Origin: Streptomyces cacaoi
GTDB lineage: Bacteria > Actinomycetota > Actinomycetes > Streptomycetales > Streptomycetaceae
Direction: 5' to 3'
DNA: 64,000 nucleotides
Assembly: GCF_006539165.1 (NCBI RefSeq)
Contig: NZ_BJMM01000017.1
Span: forward strand, 103,285 to 167,284
The position numbers were made by a program, and so were the translations under genes. A model generated the notes under the pieces. It ran no database searches and had not been told where the DNA came from. It saw only the letters and a program-made list of their open reading frames with translations. Each line of letters starts with the position of its first letter. Position 1 is the first letter of the stretch. This document shows, piece by piece, positions 43,042 through 50,745 of the stretch.

Positions 43042-43059
43042 GAACGATCCGACTCGTTC
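43042..43059. promoter_or_regulatory. Operator O1b in the central divergent promoter
   Basis: GAACGATCCGACTCGTTC, one base different from the site upstream of TetR-1 at 26108-26125. It sits between the leftward microprotein/oxoamine-synthase operon and the rightward SRPBCC/desaturase operon. Confidence 0.65.
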
Positions 43060-43160
43060 TAAACTGCGGTCACGACCCGATCGCGTCAAGTGACCTCCTG
43101 GTGAATGGTTAGGGTTTCAGTTACCCGGGTGAAGGGGAGTCGGGAGGTCCGCTTGAATCA

Positions 43161-43190
43161 TTGCATTACCGGCCGGTATGCCGCTACAGT
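43161..43190 (+). promoter_or_regulatory. Candidate promoter of SRPBCC-desaturase operon with palindromic spacer
   Basis: TTGCAT (43161-43166), 18-nt spacer, TACAGT (43185-43190). The first 12 bases of the spacer are a perfect palindrome, TACCGGCCGGTA (43167-43178), a likely protein-binding site. The GTG start of the first gene is about 65 nt further on. Confidence 0.5.
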
Positions 43191-43255
43191 CCGCCGGGTC
43201 CAGCCCGGCCCGCCTTTTCCTTGAGTGAAATTCAGAATCCACCCGGGAGAACCCT

Positions 43256-43771
43256 GTGGAACGCCTGTGGAAAGTGCAGGAGAGCATCGTCGTCAACGCG
43301 CCCCGTACGAAGGTCTACGCGGCCCTCTCCCGTCTTCAGAACATGGGAAAGTGGAGCCCGGAATGCTTCTACGTATGGCATCGCGGCACGACGGCGCGCG
43401 AGGGGACCGGATTCGTGGGGTTCAACCGCAAGGGCCCTCTGGTGTGGTTCACGACCTGCAGAGTCACCGTGGCTGACGCGCCCTACGAGTTCGCGTTCCG
43501 GGTCAGCACCTTCGGCCTGCCTGTGGCCCTGTGGGGCTACCGGCTGGAGCCGGACGGCGAGGGGACGCGCGTCACCGAGTACTGGCAGGACCTGCGGAGC
43601 GGTCCCGGGGCTCGCGTCACGGAACTGCTCGGCCTGGCGTTCACCGGCACCCGGCCCGAGGCTCGCGCGGCCGCCAACCGGGCCGGCATGCGCACCACGC
43701 TGCGCCGGCTGCAGCAGGCCCTCGCGGCCTGGCCGACCGACAGACCGACAGAGAGGCAGCGCGGCTCATGA
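43256..43771 (+). CDS. SRPBCC family protein
   Basis: 171 aa from GTG 43256 (GGGAGA upstream). N-terminus VQESIVVNAPRTKVYAALSRLQNMGKWSPEC is typical of the polyketide cyclase/dehydrase START-like fold, followed by GFNRKGPLVWFTTCRVTVADAPYEFAFRV and a C-terminal helix with ARAAANRAGMRTTLRRLQQAL. It overlaps the desaturase gene by 4 nt (ATGA). Probably binds or presents the lipid-like intermediate. Confidence 0.82.
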   Translation: MERLWKVQESIVVNAPRTKVYAALSRLQNMGKWSPECFYVWHRGTTAREGTGFVGFNRKGPLVWFTTCRVTVADAPYEFAFRVSTFGLPVALWGYRLEPDGEGTRVTEYWQDLRSGPGARVTELLGLAFTGTRPEARAAANRAGMRTTLRRLQQALAAWPTDRPTERQRGS

Positions 43772-44787
43772 ACCTCACGACGGACGCACGGTCCTTCACA
43801 CCGCTGAAGGAGCGCATACGCACCGCCGGCCTGCTCACCCCCTGTCGGGGCTACTACGCGGCCAAGTTCGCCACGAACACGGCCCTGCTGGCCGGCTCCT
43901 GGACCGTTTTCGCCTTGGTCGGCGACTCCTGGTGGCAGCTCGCCTGCGCCGCCCTGCTCGCCTTCGCCTACGGCCAGACCGGACTGCTCGGCCACGACGT
44001 GGGCCACGCCCAGGTCACCCACAGCAGGCGGGCCATGGAGATCCTCGGGCTGCTGCACGGCAATCTCGCCCTCGGCTTCAGCTACGGCTGGTGGATGAAC
44101 CACCACACCCGCCACCACAACCACCCCAACCACCTGGACCTCGACCCGGACATCCTGCGTCGGGTGGTCGCCTTCTCTCCGCGCCAGGCCGAAGGCGTCT
44201 CCCGCCTGCGGGCCTTCGTTATCCGCCACCAGGCCCGCCTGTTCTTCCCGCTGTTGTGCCTGGAGTCGCTCGGCCTGCGCATCGGCTCGGTCATCGCCAT
44301 CCGACGCGGGGTGGTGCGCCGCCCGCGACTGGAACTCGCCCTGCTCGCGGTGCACGCGATCGCCTATGGCACCGTGGTTCTCACCACCCTCTCCCCGCTG
44401 TCGGCCGTGCTGTTCGTAGTGGTGCACCAGGGCCTGTTCGGCGTCTACCTGGGCTGCGTCTTCGCCCCCAACCACAAGGGCATGCCGGTGCACGACGGCG
44501 AGGAACCCGACTGGCTCGCCCGCCAGGTGCTGACCTCCCGCAACATCCTGAGCTCCCGCCTGCACGACTTCTTCTACGGCGGCCTCAATTACCAGATCGA
44601 GCACCATCTGTTCCCCACCATGCCCCGGCCGCATCTGCGTCGCTGCCGGCCGCTGGTCATGGAGTACTGCGCCGAGATCGGCCTGCCCTACTACGAGGTC
44701 GGCGCCGGCCGCTCCTACCGCGAGGTCCTCGCGCACCTCGACGAGGTCACCCGCGCCGTCGCCCGGCCCGCTCCCGCGCCGCGCTGA
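43768..44787 (+). CDS. Membrane fatty-acid desaturase
   Basis: 339 aa di-iron desaturase. Histidine boxes: GHDVGH, NHHTRHHNH, and QIEHHLFP near the C-terminus, in the order and spacing of the membrane acyl-lipid/front-end desaturase family. Two hydrophobic pairs flank the boxes. Translationally coupled to the SRPBCC gene. Its last 41 nt overlap the 3' end of convergent TetR-2. It would introduce a double bond into the acyl chain of the product. Confidence 0.92.
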   Translation: MNLTTDARSFTPLKERIRTAGLLTPCRGYYAAKFATNTALLAGSWTVFALVGDSWWQLACAALLAFAYGQTGLLGHDVGHAQVTHSRRAMEILGLLHGNLALGFSYGWWMNHHTRHHNHPNHLDLDPDILRRVVAFSPRQAEGVSRLRAFVIRHQARLFFPLLCLESLGLRIGSVIAIRRGVVRRPRLELALLAVHAIAYGTVVLTTLSPLSAVLFVVVHQGLFGVYLGCVFAPNHKGMPVHDGEEPDWLARQVLTSRNILSSRLHDFFYGGLNYQIEHHLFPTMPRPHLRRCRPLVMEYCAEIGLPYYEVGAGRSYREVLAHLDEVTRAVARPAPAPR

Positions 44788-45370
44788 TCCCGTCGGCGAG
44801 CAGCGCGACCAGCTGCCCGGTGAAGTCGTCCGACAGCGGCCTTCGCCGTACCAGCAGCCGGATCCACAGGGCGCCGGCCACCGCGTCGACCAGCAAGGCC
44901 GGATCGAGGTCGGCGGGCAGCTCGCCCCGCTCCACGGCCCGGGTGAACAGCGGCTGGTGGCGCCCGAGCCGGTCCTCCAGGAACTGGGTCACCAGCTCGC
45001 GCATGGCCGGATGGCGTACGGCGCCCACCAGCGCCGCCTCCACCACCGCCCGCGTCTCCGGCTCGGCGAGCAACCCCTCGACCCGGCCGGCCAGTTCGGT
45101 CAGGTCACCGGTCAGGCTCCCGGTGTCGGGCAGATCGAAGGCGAGCGTCCCGGACTGCAGCAGGGCGTCGCGCAGGAGCTCGGACTTGGACGGCCACCAG
45201 CGGTAGATGGTGGTCTTGTTGACGCCGGACCGCTGGGCCACCCCTTCGACGGTGAAGGCGTCGTAGCCCTGCCCGGCCAGCAGCTCCAGACTGGCCGCGA
45301 AGATCTCCTCCTTGCGGCGAGGGCCACTCCGCTCACCGGCCCGCTCCTGGGCCGTAACGCTGTCTACCAC
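44747..45370 (-). CDS. TetR family repressor (cluster regulator 2)
   Basis: 207 aa from GTG 45370 (GGAGG five bases upstream). HTH: RKEEIFAASLELLAGQGYDAFTVEGVAQRSGVNKTTIYRWWPSKSELL. The C-terminal domain resembles TetR_C_11 ligand domains. It is divergent from the thioesterase operon, with two 20-bp operator copies in the 146-nt gap, so it very likely represses both itself and that operon. Confidence 0.9.
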   Translation of the reverse strand: MVDSVTAQERAGERSGPRRKEEIFAASLELLAGQGYDAFTVEGVAQRSGVNKTTIYRWWPSKSELLRDALLQSGTLAFDLPDTGSLTGDLTELAGRVEGLLAEPETRAVVEAALVGAVRHPAMRELVTQFLEDRLGRHQPLFTRAVERGELPADLDPALLVDAVAGALWIRLLVRRRPLSDDFTGQLVALLADGISAARERAGRRRG

Positions 45371-45397
45371 TGTGCCTCCACACTGGCCCCAAGAAGC

Positions 45398-45417
45398 CAA
45401 CGCAACGTTGTGTTGCG
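45398..45417. promoter_or_regulatory. Operator O2a, candidate TetR-2 site
   Basis: CAACGCAACGTTGTGTTGCG; inner arms CGCAAC and GTTGCG. It overlaps the -35 box (TTGCGT, 45413-45418) of the rightward promoter and lies 28 nt upstream of the TetR-2 start codon. Confidence 0.72.
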
Positions 45418-45441
45418 TCTATCTTATCCGACCCCTAGAAT
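45413..45441 (+). promoter_or_regulatory. Candidate promoter of thioesterase operon
   Basis: TTGCGT (45413-45418), a 17-nt spacer and TAGAAT (45436-45441). Both boxes overlap or touch operator copies, consistent with repression by TetR-2. Confidence 0.62.
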
Positions 45442-45443
45442 TG

Positions 45444-45463
45444 CAACGCACCGTTGCGTTGCA
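45444..45463. promoter_or_regulatory. Operator O2b, candidate TetR-2 site
   Basis: CAACGCACCGTTGCGTTGCA, matching O2a at 17 of 20 positions, 46 bp away. It lies within a larger perfect 12-bp inverted repeat: AATTGCAACGCA (45439-45450) and TGCGTTGCAATT (45455-45466). Confidence 0.75.
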
Positions 45464-45516
45464 ATTGCTGTGAAGGCGGTGTGCGTGCGTCCGGCTCAGG
45501 GCCCAGGGGGAACCGC

Positions 45517-46269
45517 ATGAATCCGACCGTCCGACTCGTCTGCCTGCCTTACGCCGGTGGCAGCGCCGACGTCTACCGGCCCTGGGCGTCCGCCCTGCCC
45601 GAGGGCGGCGAGCTGATCGCCCCGGAACTGCCCGGGCACGGCCGCCGACTGCCCGAACGGCCCCTGGACCGCGCAGAGGACGTCGTCGCGGATCTGCTGC
45701 CGCGGCTCGGCGACCCGTCGGCCCCGCTGGTGGTGTTCGGGCACAGCATGGGCGGCCTGCTGGCGTACGGGCTGTGCGTCGCGCTGGACCGGCTGGGGAC
45801 TCCCCCGCAGGTGCTCGTCGTCTCCGCGATGGGCCCGCCCGACCTCCTCGACTCGGCGGCCAGTCGCGCCCTCGCCGAGGATCCCGAGGCACTCGTGGAC
45901 CATGTGGCAGGCCTGGGTTCCACTCCCTCCCCCGTGCTTGCCGATCCCGGGATGCGGGCGCTGGTGCTGCGCCCGCTCCAGGCGGACTTCCGTCTGCTGG
46001 CCCGTGCCCGGCGGACGGAAGTCCGCGAGGTTCCCGTCCCGCTGTACGCGCTCGCCGGGGGCCAGGACCCGGTCCACCCGCCGCACGAGGTGGTCGGCTG
46101 GCAGCGGCACGCGCGGCTGTGGGGAGGCCTCAGGGTGCTGCCCGGGGATCACTTCTTCCCCTGGCAGAGCGACAGTGTGCCCCGCTTCCTGGGCGAACTC
46201 GTGCGGTCCGTCGCCGCGGGACGCACGCCGGTCACCACCCCGGCCCACGACATGTACGAGACGAGCTGA
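45517..46269 (+). CDS. Type II thioesterase
   Basis: 250 aa alpha/beta hydrolase that clears misprimed carrier proteins. Start LVCLPYAGGSADVYRPWA, PELPGHGRR, nucleophile VFGHSMGGLLAYGL, acid in YALAGGQDPVHPPH and His in LPGDHFFPWQ. First gene of a six-gene rightward operon under the O2 operators. Start ATG 45517 has AGGGGG upstream. Confidence 0.92.
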   Translation: MNPTVRLVCLPYAGGSADVYRPWASALPEGGELIAPELPGHGRRLPERPLDRAEDVVADLLPRLGDPSAPLVVFGHSMGGLLAYGLCVALDRLGTPPQVLVVSAMGPPDLLDSAASRALAEDPEALVDHVAGLGSTPSPVLADPGMRALVLRPLQADFRLLARARRTEVREVPVPLYALAGGQDPVHPPHEVVGWQRHARLWGGLRVLPGDHFFPWQSDSVPRFLGELVRSVAAGRTPVTTPAHDMYETS

Positions 46270-46285
46270 ACGAGGGGGCACCGCC

Positions 46286-47116
46286 ATGCTGCACGCACCG
46301 CCTGGGCGTCTGACGCTGGGCGTCCTGCTGCCCGGCCGACTCGACTATCCGTTCCAGGAGTTCCTGGCCATGGAGCTGGAGCGAGGCCGCGTCGACGCGC
46401 TCCTCGCCCCGGGACCACGCGCGCCCGACGCGCCGGACCCGGTGACCCTGCTGTCCGGACTGTCGGGGGCCACCGAACACATCGGGCTCGTCGCGCCCGG
46501 TTCGCCGAGCGGCTGGGACCCGCACCGACTGGCCCGTCGACACGTCTCGCTGGACGTCCTCTCGTCGGGCCGGGCCGGCTGGCACATCACGGGTCCGGAG
46601 GGGACGGCCGTAGACGAGACGCTGCGACTGTGGGACGCCGCCCATCGTGACGGCATGCCCGGCATGGCACCGCCCGTACAGCGGCAGCCGGTGCTCTTCC
46701 GTACCGACGACCCCACCGCTGGGGACACCTTCACCACCCGGTACGCCGATGTCGTCCTCACCTCCCCGCACGACCTGCCCTCGGCCCGCCGCCGCTACGC
46801 CGAACTCGCGGACGGCGTCCGCGCGGCGGCCCGGAACCCCGAGCACGTACTGATCTGGCCGGTGCTGACGCCGTCGAGGGGGGCCACCCCCGCGAACCTC
46901 GCGGACCGCATGCAGCACTGGTACGAGGAGCGTGCGGCCGACGGCTTCCTGCTCTCCTTCCCCGGGCAGGCCGGCCCGCTCGTCGACTTCGTCGACCACG
47001 TCGTCCCCGAACTGTGGCGCCGCGGCCTGTTCCCGAACGCCTACGACGGCCGGGACCTGCGCGGCACCCTCGGCCTGCCGGACCCCACACCCGCCCCGGG
47101 AGGCGTCCATGCCTGA
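46286..47116 (+). CDS. Shortened luciferase-like monooxygenase 1
   Basis: 276 aa. The N-terminus LTLGVLLPGRLDYPFQEFLAMELERGRVDALLAPG, the strand TEHIGLVAPGSPSGWDPHRLARRHVSLDVLSSGRAGWHITG and the C-terminus HVVPELWRRGLFPNAYDGRDLRGTLGL follow the FMN-dependent NtaA/SnaA/DszA-type family. Members are usually about 430-450 aa, so an internal portion is missing. It overlaps the second copy by 8 nt. GAGGGGG precedes ATG 46286. Confidence 0.78.
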   Translation: MLHAPPGRLTLGVLLPGRLDYPFQEFLAMELERGRVDALLAPGPRAPDAPDPVTLLSGLSGATEHIGLVAPGSPSGWDPHRLARRHVSLDVLSSGRAGWHITGPEGTAVDETLRLWDAAHRDGMPGMAPPVQRQPVLFRTDDPTAGDTFTTRYADVVLTSPHDLPSARRRYAELADGVRAAARNPEHVLIWPVLTPSRGATPANLADRMQHWYEERAADGFLLSFPGQAGPLVDFVDHVVPELWRRGLFPNAYDGRDLRGTLGLPDPTPAPGGVHA

Positions 47117-47870
47117 GCGACACCCTTCTGCCGTACGGCTGTTCGCGGCCCTGTCCGCCACGGTGGCGCCGGACCGGCCCGCACGCGCGAGCCTCAGGGC
47201 GCTGGCCGACGCCGCGGTCACCGCGGACCGGGCCGGCGTCGACGCGCTCGTCGTCCGCGGGAGCGACCCTGCGGGCCGGCCCACCGTCGAGCCCGTCGGC
47301 GTCCTCGCGGACGTCGCCGCCCGTACCGTCGCACTCGGCCTGGTCGCCGAGGTATCCCCGGCCTCCTGCGCACCGGATCACCTTGCCCGTGAGCTTGCCA
47401 CGCTCGACCTCGTCTCCGAGGGCCGCGCCGGGCTCCTGCTGAACGATGCCGGTACGCCGGACGCCGAGGCGTACCTGGCGGCCGTACGGCAGAGCTTCGA
47501 GGGCACCCCGGAGCAGCACCCGATCGTCCTGACCTCGTGGTCGCCGTCGGCCGCCGACTGGCACGTGGCCGTCGAGGACAGCGGCGCGCCCCTGCCGCGT
47601 CTGATGCCCGTGACCCTGCCCCCGACGCCGTCCGCGCGCGCCGAGGACAGCACCGGCCTCCTGGAGAAGCTGATCCGCACCGAGCGACCGCACGGCCTGC
47701 TGCTGGACTTCCCCGCGGGGCCCGCCTCGCTGGAGATCTTCGCCCGAGTGATGCTGCCCCTGCTGCGTGAGCGCGGAGTGCTGCCGCCGCGGGCCGAGCG
47801 CGTCCGCCGTACGCTGCGCGGCCGGCTGGGACTCACCCAGCCGGCCGACCGTGCGACGGCGGTGCGGTGA
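47109..47870 (+). CDS. Shortened luciferase-like monooxygenase 2
   Basis: 253 aa, a diverged paralogue of the gene it overlaps. Shared order: an ADRAGVDALVVRG-type N-domain, TVALGLVAEVSPASCAPDHLARELATLDLVSEGRAG, and a C-terminus MLPLLRERGVLPPRAERVRRTLRGRLGL mirroring the first copy. Also far shorter than the usual family. Two overlapping short copies suggest a heterodimer, as in LuxA/LuxB (inference). The FMN reductase three genes on would supply reduced flavin. Confidence 0.72.
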   Translation: MPERHPSAVRLFAALSATVAPDRPARASLRALADAAVTADRAGVDALVVRGSDPAGRPTVEPVGVLADVAARTVALGLVAEVSPASCAPDHLARELATLDLVSEGRAGLLLNDAGTPDAEAYLAAVRQSFEGTPEQHPIVLTSWSPSAADWHVAVEDSGAPLPRLMPVTLPPTPSARAEDSTGLLEKLIRTERPHGLLLDFPAGPASLEIFARVMLPLLRERGVLPPRAERVRRTLRGRLGLTQPADRATAVR

Positions 47871-47877
47871 CGCAGTG

Positions 47878-49305
47878 ATGACGACAAACCCGAACACAAA
47901 AGAGGATGCCGCCGTGCGAGCCAGCAACGTCTGGAAGCAGCCACGCGCCTGGCTGGTCGTGGTGGTGGGCTGTGTGCTGGCCGCCCTGAGCACTTTCAGC
48001 TATCTGGTCCCGGCCACCGACCCCGAGGGCCATCTGCACCGGCTGCCCCTGATCCTCGTCTCCGAGGACGAGGGCGTCATGGCGGCGGACGGCACGAAGG
48101 TCGACCTCGGGGCGCAGCTGGTGCGGGGCATCACCCGTGCCGCCGCGCGGGACGACCGGGTGGAGTGGACCGTCGTGGCCGAGCGGGCGGACGCCGAGCG
48201 GGCGTTGGCCGACCAGGACGCCTACGCCGCACTGGACGTCCCCCGCGACTTCACTGAGAAGTCGCTCTCCCTGCTGACCGCGGGCAGCTCCGCCGAACGT
48301 CCCGCGCTGACCGTACTGACCCACCGGGGAGTGGGCGGCATGGCGGCCTCGATGGCGGACAAGGCCGTGCGCAAGACCGCGGCGAAGGCCTCCACCCAGT
48401 TGGGCTCCCAGCTCATCGCCCGCGCCAAGACGGCGCAGAAGGCCACCGCCGGCCCCACGGCCACCACAGGCCGTGCCGCCGACCCCACCCGCGTCGGCGC
48501 TCAGCCCCAGAGCGCGGCCGCCACCCCCGGCTTCCTCGCCCTCCTCCACGACCCCGTCCAGGTCACGGCGCAGCAGCAGCCCCTGGACGCCGGCTCGGCG
48601 TCCTCCGGGGGCACCATCCCGCTCTATCTCGCCGTCGCACTGCTCATCTCCGGGCTCCTGCCGGCCAGCCTGCTGACCATGCTCGTCGATGCTCGGCTCG
48701 GCTACCTGCCCCTGGAGATCGGCCCCCGCCGGCTGCTGAAGCCGGTCGTCGGGATCGCCCGCTCCTCGACGTTCCTCGCCAAGGCGGTCATCGGCGCCGT
48801 CATGGGGTTCGCCGCCGGAGCGGTGGTCACCGAGGTGGGCCTCGTCAGCATCGATTTCGGCGCCCAGGCCCCCGGCCGGCTGGTGGTCTTCTGCGGCCTT
48901 GCCTGCGCCGCCGTCACGCTGCTGACCCTCGCCCTATTCGCGGTGCTCGGCGCCCCCGGCCAGATCCTCGCCCTCCTCGTGGTCACCCTGATCGGCATTC
49001 CTCTTTCGGGCGGAGCCATCCCGCCCGAGGCCCTGCCAGCCGGCCCGGACGCGCTCGGACAGCTCCTGCCGGCCCGCCATGTCGTCGAAGGCATCCGGTC
49101 CCTGCTGTTCTACGGCAGTGACGCCTCACAGGTGACCACCGCGTGGCTGGTCCTGGGAGCGTACGCGCTCGGCTCCGTCCTGCTGGGGCTGCTGGGCTCG
49201 CACTTCTACGACCGGCGCGGCTACCGGCGCGCCCACGAGCACGAACTGACGCTCCGCACCGCAGAGCACCCCGCACCGGAGCCGCTCCCCCGTCCGTCGT
49301 CGTGA
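47878..49305 (+). CDS. YhgE/Pip-like (ABC-2/DUF3533-type) membrane protein
   Basis: 475 aa. One N-terminal helix (WLVVVVGCVLAALSTFSYLV) is followed by an extracytoplasmic domain of about 200 aa and five to six C-terminal helices (IPLYLAVALLISGLLPASLL to LGSVLLGLLGSHF). The conserved family stretch LVTLIGIPLSGGAIPPEALPAGPDALGQLLPARHVVEGIRSLLFYG lies between helices. No ATPase gene is next to it. Probable export or self-resistance protein for the cluster. Confidence 0.8.
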   Translation: MTTNPNTKEDAAVRASNVWKQPRAWLVVVVGCVLAALSTFSYLVPATDPEGHLHRLPLILVSEDEGVMAADGTKVDLGAQLVRGITRAAARDDRVEWTVVAERADAERALADQDAYAALDVPRDFTEKSLSLLTAGSSAERPALTVLTHRGVGGMAASMADKAVRKTAAKASTQLGSQLIARAKTAQKATAGPTATTGRAADPTRVGAQPQSAAATPGFLALLHDPVQVTAQQQPLDAGSASSGGTIPLYLAVALLISGLLPASLLTMLVDARLGYLPLEIGPRRLLKPVVGIARSSTFLAKAVIGAVMGFAAGAVVTEVGLVSIDFGAQAPGRLVVFCGLACAAVTLLTLALFAVLGAPGQILALLVVTLIGIPLSGGAIPPEALPAGPDALGQLLPARHVVEGIRSLLFYGSDASQVTTAWLVLGAYALGSVLLGLLGSHFYDRRGYRRAHEHELTLRTAEHPAPEPLPRPSS

Positions 49306-49318
49306 GGTGAGACCTGCC

Positions 49319-49882
49319 ATGGCCACGTTTCTGACCGTCTCCGGCAGTACCTTGCCGGACTCCTGCATCGAACACGTCCTGTTCACCCAGGTCGTGCCCC
49401 GCCTGGCGGGCGACGGCCACGAGACCCGTCACCTCGCCGTGCGGGACCTGCCCGCCGGCGCCCTGCTGCACGGCGACGCCGATCATCCCCGGCTGACCGC
49501 GGCGGCACAACTGCTCGCCGCGGCCGACGGCGTCGTCATCGCCACCCCCCTGTACAAGGCCTCGTACTCCGGCCTGCTCAAGGCCTTCCTCGATGTGCTG
49601 CCCCGGCGCGGCCTCGTGGGCAAGGCCGTTCTGCCGCTGGCGACCGGGCACATGGTCAGCCACGGCACGCTGCTCCACGAAGCCCTGCGCACGGTCCTCC
49701 GTTCCATGGGCGCGACCGCCGTCGTCCCCGGCTGCTTCCTGACCGAGCGGGCCGCACGCTCACTGGAGGCTCCCCAGTACGTCGGCGCCTGTGAGCAACT
49801 CGACCGGGGGACAGCGCTGCTCCGGCGCGCCACAGCACGGCTTTCCGCGCAGCAGGCGGCCGCCGTGCGGAGTGTGGCATGA
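49319..49882 (+). CDS. NAD(P)H-dependent FMN reductase
   Basis: 187 aa flavodoxin-like fold of the SsuE type: FLTVSGSTLPDSCIEHVL at the phosphate loop, VIATPLYKASYSGLLKAFLDVLPRRGLVGKAVLPLATG and a C-terminal helix. GAGGTGAG precedes ATG 49319. It likely feeds reduced flavin to the two luciferase-like proteins. Its stop overlaps the following gene (ATGA). Confidence 0.9.
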   Translation: MATFLTVSGSTLPDSCIEHVLFTQVVPRLAGDGHETRHLAVRDLPAGALLHGDADHPRLTAAAQLLAAADGVVIATPLYKASYSGLLKAFLDVLPRRGLVGKAVLPLATGHMVSHGTLLHEALRTVLRSMGATAVVPGCFLTERAARSLEAPQYVGACEQLDRGTALLRRATARLSAQQAAAVRSVA

Positions 49883-50652
49883 GCCTGCCGGGACTGCGCG
49901 TTTTCGACAGTCGTGAGACGGCCGCCGCCGTGGTGATGGTGCACGGCATCCGCGTGTCCTCGTCCATGTGGCTCCCGCATGCCCGGCGGCTCGCGCCCGA
50001 CTTCCGGGTGAGCGCCCCGGACCTGCCCGGCCACGGCACCCTGCACGGCAGGACGTTCACGCTCGCCGCGGCCGTCGACGCACTCGACGCCGTGGTCACC
50101 GAGGCACACACGGCGACGGGCCGACGGCCCCTGGTCGTCGGCATGTCCCTGGGCGGCTTCGTGGCCATGGCCCACGCGGCGGCCCACCCCGACCACGTGC
50201 GCGGACTGCTGGTGTGCGGCTCGACCGCGCGGGCGCGCGGCTGGAAGGCGCTCGCCTACACCGCCGCCGCACGCATCGACGAGCGCCGCAGCGAGGAGCA
50301 CAGTGCCGCGGTGAACGCCCGCCTCTTCCGCCGCCACGCCACCCCCGAGTGCGCCGAGGCCGTCATCGCCGGCGGCTTCGCCCGGCACGCCTTCGGTGAG
50401 GCTGTCCAGGAGCTGCGCCGCGTGGACTTCCTGAGCCTGGTCGCCCGACTGCGGACTCCAACTTGGTTCGTCAACGGGCGCTGTGACCTTCTCTTCCGCC
50501 TGGAGGAACAGGCATTCCTCAGGGTCGTTCGCGGCGCCAGCACACCCGCCCACCTCGCACACGCCCCCGGCGGCCATCTCTTCCCGCTGCAGGACCCGGA
50601 TGGCTTCACCGACCTGGTCCGCAACGCCCATGCGCGGCTATTCGTCACCTGA
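49879..50652 (+). CDS. Alpha/beta hydrolase
   Basis: 257 aa. VVMVHGIRVSSSMWLPHARRLA, APDLPGHG, nucleophile VVGMSLGGFVAMAHA, acid near WFVNGRCDLLFRLEE and His in HAPGGHLFPLQDP. Last gene of the rightward operon, coupled to the FMN reductase by ATGA. Could hydrolyse an ester/thioester or act on the Baeyer-Villiger-type product of the monooxygenases; unproven. Confidence 0.85.
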   Translation: MSLPGLRVFDSRETAAAVVMVHGIRVSSSMWLPHARRLAPDFRVSAPDLPGHGTLHGRTFTLAAAVDALDAVVTEAHTATGRRPLVVGMSLGGFVAMAHAAAHPDHVRGLLVCGSTARARGWKALAYTAAARIDERRSEEHSAAVNARLFRRHATPECAEAVIAGGFARHAFGEAVQELRRVDFLSLVARLRTPTWFVNGRCDLLFRLEEQAFLRVVRGASTPAHLAHAPGGHLFPLQDPDGFTDLVRNAHARLFVT

Positions 50653-50745
50653 CAGATCTCACTTCGGGTATCCCAGTCGACCCAGTCGCCGTCTCACTCC
50701 GGGCCGTCTGCTCGAATACGCGATGCCCCGGAGGGAGCCTGGGAC

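Noticed and set aside
42746..43093. Rightward 115-codon ORF in the central promoter region
   Set aside because: It overlaps the better supported leftward small genes and both operator sites, with no ribosome site and mixed codon bias.
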